Source: Heterodera schachtii
Taxonomy: Eukaryota > Nematoda > Chromadorea > Rhabditida > Heteroderidae
Direction of reading: 5' to 3'
Length of the DNA stretch: 64,000 nucleotides
NCBI GenBank assembly: GCA_023374025.1
Contig: SIJG01000175.1
Location: 59,410 to 123,409 of the forward strand
This document shows positions 61,422 through 64,000 of this stretch, one piece after another (position 1 is the stretch's first letter; every line of letters begins with the position of its first letter). The notes under the pieces are model-generated. The model saw only the letters and a list, made by a program, of their open reading frames with translations, was not told the DNA's origin and did no database searches. The translations under genes were made by a program, and so were the position numbers.

Positions 61422-62540
61422 CCTAAAACTGTCCATATTTTGTGATTTTGAATTAATTTACAAGAAAATAATAGGTTCTTGGGCTTGGTGATACCAAATA
61501 TGTAGACAACAATTTTATTCTGATTATTGGACAAGATTCTTAGAAATCATTGTTCCATGAAAGTATCTAATAAGATTTAGATACTAAAATAATTTATGAT
61601 AATTCTTTTTTGGGAAATAAAAGTCAAAAATGGTCAACTTTTGCGTCAAATTTTAAAATTTTAACAGAATGTGAAAATTTATTTTGGGATTTTTAAGAGA
61701 TTTTTTAAGAAAAATAGCAAATGACAATATTTTTAAATTTAAAATTCAAGATCTTAGTTAAAAAATAGAGATTTTTCGAAATATTATCGTGACTTCAATC
61801 CCGCGGGATCCCGCGGGATTGGTAAAATGGTCGGGAGGGATCCCGATTCGGGATCCCGATGAAATCCCGATCCCGATCAATCCCGATGAATTTAAAAAAT
61901 CGCTCGGGACGGATCCCGAGGTCGGGATCCTGAATTTAATCCCGCGGGATCCCGAAGAAATCCCGCGGGATCCCGATCCCGTCCGGTCTCTAGTACACAT
62001 TGACAAATGCCTTGGAAATGAGTTAAAAACATTGCAACATCAAAAAATGTTCATTCTGTATAGGTTCGAACATAAAAGTGAGAATTTTGAAAATTTTCAG
62101 TTTCGACTTTTTGTTCGAATTCGGGTCCGGGATTCGAAATTGGTCAAAATGAATATTGGATTCGTGTTCCCCGACCTTTATTTCGTTACAAATATTAAAA
62201 AAATTTCTCTCGTTTTTAGCGTATTATTTTCATGTCTCTCTATCTTGAAAAACAAAAATTTTGCTTCAAATTCCTATAATATTATTGTTGATCAATGTAA
62301 CTCTAAAATTATATGTTTTAACTGCATTGAAATGGATTTAATGTGGCTTTGATTTTGATCATAATTAAGGTAATTTCTTTTATATTTGAATGTGAATGCA
62401 CAATTGGCATTTTGTTTATTACGCCAATGATTTTTTTTTGTATCTTTTTTTTCCTTTTTACCGTCCATTAGGGGCTATATAAATGCATGTTTTTGTCCGC
62501 TTCCTTTCACAATTCATTCCGTCCCATTCATCACTTTGCC

Positions 62541-63086
62541 ATGGTCACTTTGCTGCCTCATTTATTTCCTGCTGCTGTTCATCTGCTGTTTGTTGTCATT
62601 GTTTCTGCTTCTGTTCTGCTTGTCATCCTCTCCCAATGCTGTTGCTGCGCCAAAAAGGTGACGACATTTCTTCCGTTTATCACTTTTTTCACTAAAATAA
62701 TTTTCCCCCATTTGGTTTCAGAAGAAATTGGACCCGAAGAAATTCGCTGATGGTAAGTGAATGAATCGACGCGAATGCAAAAAAAATAGTCTTCTGCCAA
62801 CCGTTAAATTTTTCGGGATTCTGACAAATTGTTCGAACTTAAGTCTAAACTGAGTCGTGTGTATTTTGAACAAAAACCCAAATTTATATGAAATTTTACA
62901 TATTTTCGCCAACAAATTTTTAATGGTTGGCAGAATGAGTCAATTGGCAACACCTAATCACGTTGAAATTAATTGATCACATTTTTGCAACGTTTTCAGC
63001 TGACGACTCCAAGTATTCAACGCTGGGCGGACTGAATTCGAACATTTTCGTCCAGAATCGGCAGCGTTCAGCGGCGCAAACAGCAG
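62541..63086 (+). pseudogene. Truncated duplicate of the single-pass membrane protein gene
   Basis: Exons 1-3 of the gene at 38711 (MVTLLPHLFPAAVHLLFVVI ... NRQRSAAQTA) are intact, with the promoter TATA; exons 4-6 are lost at the duplication breakpoint 63172. It could still be transcribed but cannot give the full protein. Confidence 0.85.
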
Positions 63087-63172
63087 GTGATCAGTGATCG
63101 ATGGATGATTGGGTTGGGTTGGATTTGCATTTTGTGCCGTTGAAAATCAGTTTTACAATAAAATGCTTTTCC

Positions 63173-64000
63173 CGCCGGGCCTACTAATTCACTAAACCAA
63201 CGCTCCTTCAGAGTCTAACTTTTTCAGGCCCCCAACCTCCCCAGGGGCTAAAGGGGGTCCGGGCACTTAACTTAGTGCTGGCGCGCCAATTTTTTTTTTA
63301 AAAGACGCGGCATCCCTAGGAGCATCTTTTACTTTCCCACACTTCCCCCCGCCGGATAACTTAAACATGTGCAAACTGCGAAAAACCTCGAAAATTTTTT
63401 GACTAAATTTACTTGACTAAGTCTAAAAAAAAATTTTTTGGTTAAAACGAAAAAGTTGCACGGTTCAAAAATTTTTCAATGAGATCCTCTTTCATTTAAA
63501 AAAAAGTTTGTCCCGATAGGCCTATGGCAAGACCACCCGCTTCTCATTTGAAATTTGGATACACCCCTTATTTTTATATAATAATAACTAGTGCGCGGAG
63601 GGGTGCCCCGGGCGCTGATGGGGTCGGCTGGTAGGCCACACGAGGGGTAGAAGTGTGAGGTGTGCACCGTCGCGGTTGTTAGTGCAGTAGCAGCTCAGGC
63701 GCAGATGCGTGTCTGGATTGTTCGTGCAGCAGCAGCTACCGGTGAACAGCCGAGCCTAGCCGTTCACGCCCCCCCCCCCCCCCCGCCCCCACGTGGGATC
63801 CAAAAGAATTGATCAGGTTCGTATTGACTCGGTACACTCGCTCGTCTCGCTTCGCTTCGCTCCGCTCCTCGCTCGCGCACCTCGAATGATGGGTTCGCGT
63901 AGGCACACGGGGGTAAGTGTGAGGTGGCACGTCGGTGTTATGCAGTAAGCTAGGCGAGATGCGTGTGGTTTGTTCGATGCGCATCACTGCGACCGGTAAG
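63173..64000. other. GC-rich terminal stretch, no gene identified
   Basis: Base composition changes abruptly. About 63630-63742 and 63895-64000 are two versions of one unit (AGTGTGAGGTGTGCACCGTC... versus AGTGTGAGGTGGCACGTCGG...); the second differs mostly by single-base losses. A 16-base C tract lies between (63769-63784). This pattern looks like uncorrected long-read sequence or a degraded tandem repeat near a contig end. Confidence 0.5.

Larger units (their letters stand above)
60365..61992. mobile_element. hAT-type element, 1628 bp, with GGGATCCCG ends
   Basis: TIR TAGAGACCGGAC / GTCCGGTCTCTA and 8-bp duplication GTACACAT (60357-60364, 61993-62000). The empty site is at 38161-38168. Ends are iterated GGGATCCCGA units. 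No transposase. It contains a GC hairpin repeat and a 9-bp-duplication element. Confidence 0.93.
60336..63172 (+). repeat. Segmental duplication, filled copy
   Basis: 60336-60364 plus 61993-63172 equals 38137-39345 with a handful of substitutions and T-run length changes. The left junction lies in an F-box-like exon, the right junction (TTTTCCC then GCCGGGCCTACTAATT) in unrelated GC-rich DNA. Confidence 0.9.

Overview
The window looks like nuclear DNA of a plant-parasitic cyst nematode (Heteroderidae, Heterodera/Globodera type). It is AT-rich, introns are often short (43-200 bp, GT-AG with at least one probable GC-AG), and there are about ten genes or relics of the large F-box-like family that I know from cyst nematodes (core IC(S/N)D..LP.FDR.QLGLK.ALLS.RF, C-terminal SPPK or PGPS tails). 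The genus is inferred from family resemblance; no search was run.

Layout. 176-969 is an unknown 3-exon gene. 1000-3560 is repeat-rich. 3567-12853 is a hAT-type element (8-bp target duplication) split by a complete Ty3/gypsy LTR retrotransposon (3615-12245, 352-bp LTRs, minus strand). Its main frame carries Gag, then a membrane-anchored glycoprotein-like module, then protease and RT; RNase H/integrase follow after a one-base frame break, and then an extra RGG-rich ORF. 12.9-16.0 kb holds non-autonomous DNA elements. 16.1-17.9 kb is an F-box-like gene. 18.5-21.0 kb has a mitochondrial uS17-like gene converging on a 6-exon minus-strand gene (229 aa, Cys cluster). 21.9-22.7 kb is a free-standing M41 (FtsH-type) peptidase domain. 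23.1-25.5 kb is a second F-box-like gene. 27.3-31.0 kb (-) is a NASP histone chaperone gene and 31.9-33.3 kb (-) an AIMP2-like gene. 33.4-36.2 kb is repeats. 36.3-37.6 kb encodes a small secreted Cys-rich protein. 38.7-40.0 kb is a 6-exon single-pass membrane protein gene, and 40.7-43.5 kb (-) an ankyrin-repeat gene.

44.1-57.4 kb is an F-box-like cluster that has been heavily rearranged. It contains a deletion copy at 44.1 kb, a divergent pair at 45.2/45.6 kb, a gene whose last exon is broken by a second, non-autonomous LTR element (46968-49611, 266-bp LTRs), and a near-perfect inverted duplication (50706-52597 versus 54260-56846) around a small tail-anchored protein gene. 57.6-59.4 kb is a foldback element whose repeat-built arms enclose a 2-exon gene. 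59.4-60.3 kb is an F-box relic fused to a copy of the 38.1-39.3 kb segment, and that copy has since received a 1.6-kb hAT-type element. The empty site is preserved at 38161-38168. The last ~0.8 kb is GC-rich and may be poor assembly.

The least expected signals are arrays of stem-loops in the 5' leaders of both LTR elements. Each array keeps its pentaloop while the stems change and remain paired, which suggests structured RNA recognised by Gag. Others are the glycoprotein-like module inside gag-pol, and a short GC-rich hairpin repeat scattered at least eleven times through the window. Exon joins were deduced by reading-phase agreement only; no transcript or homology data were available.
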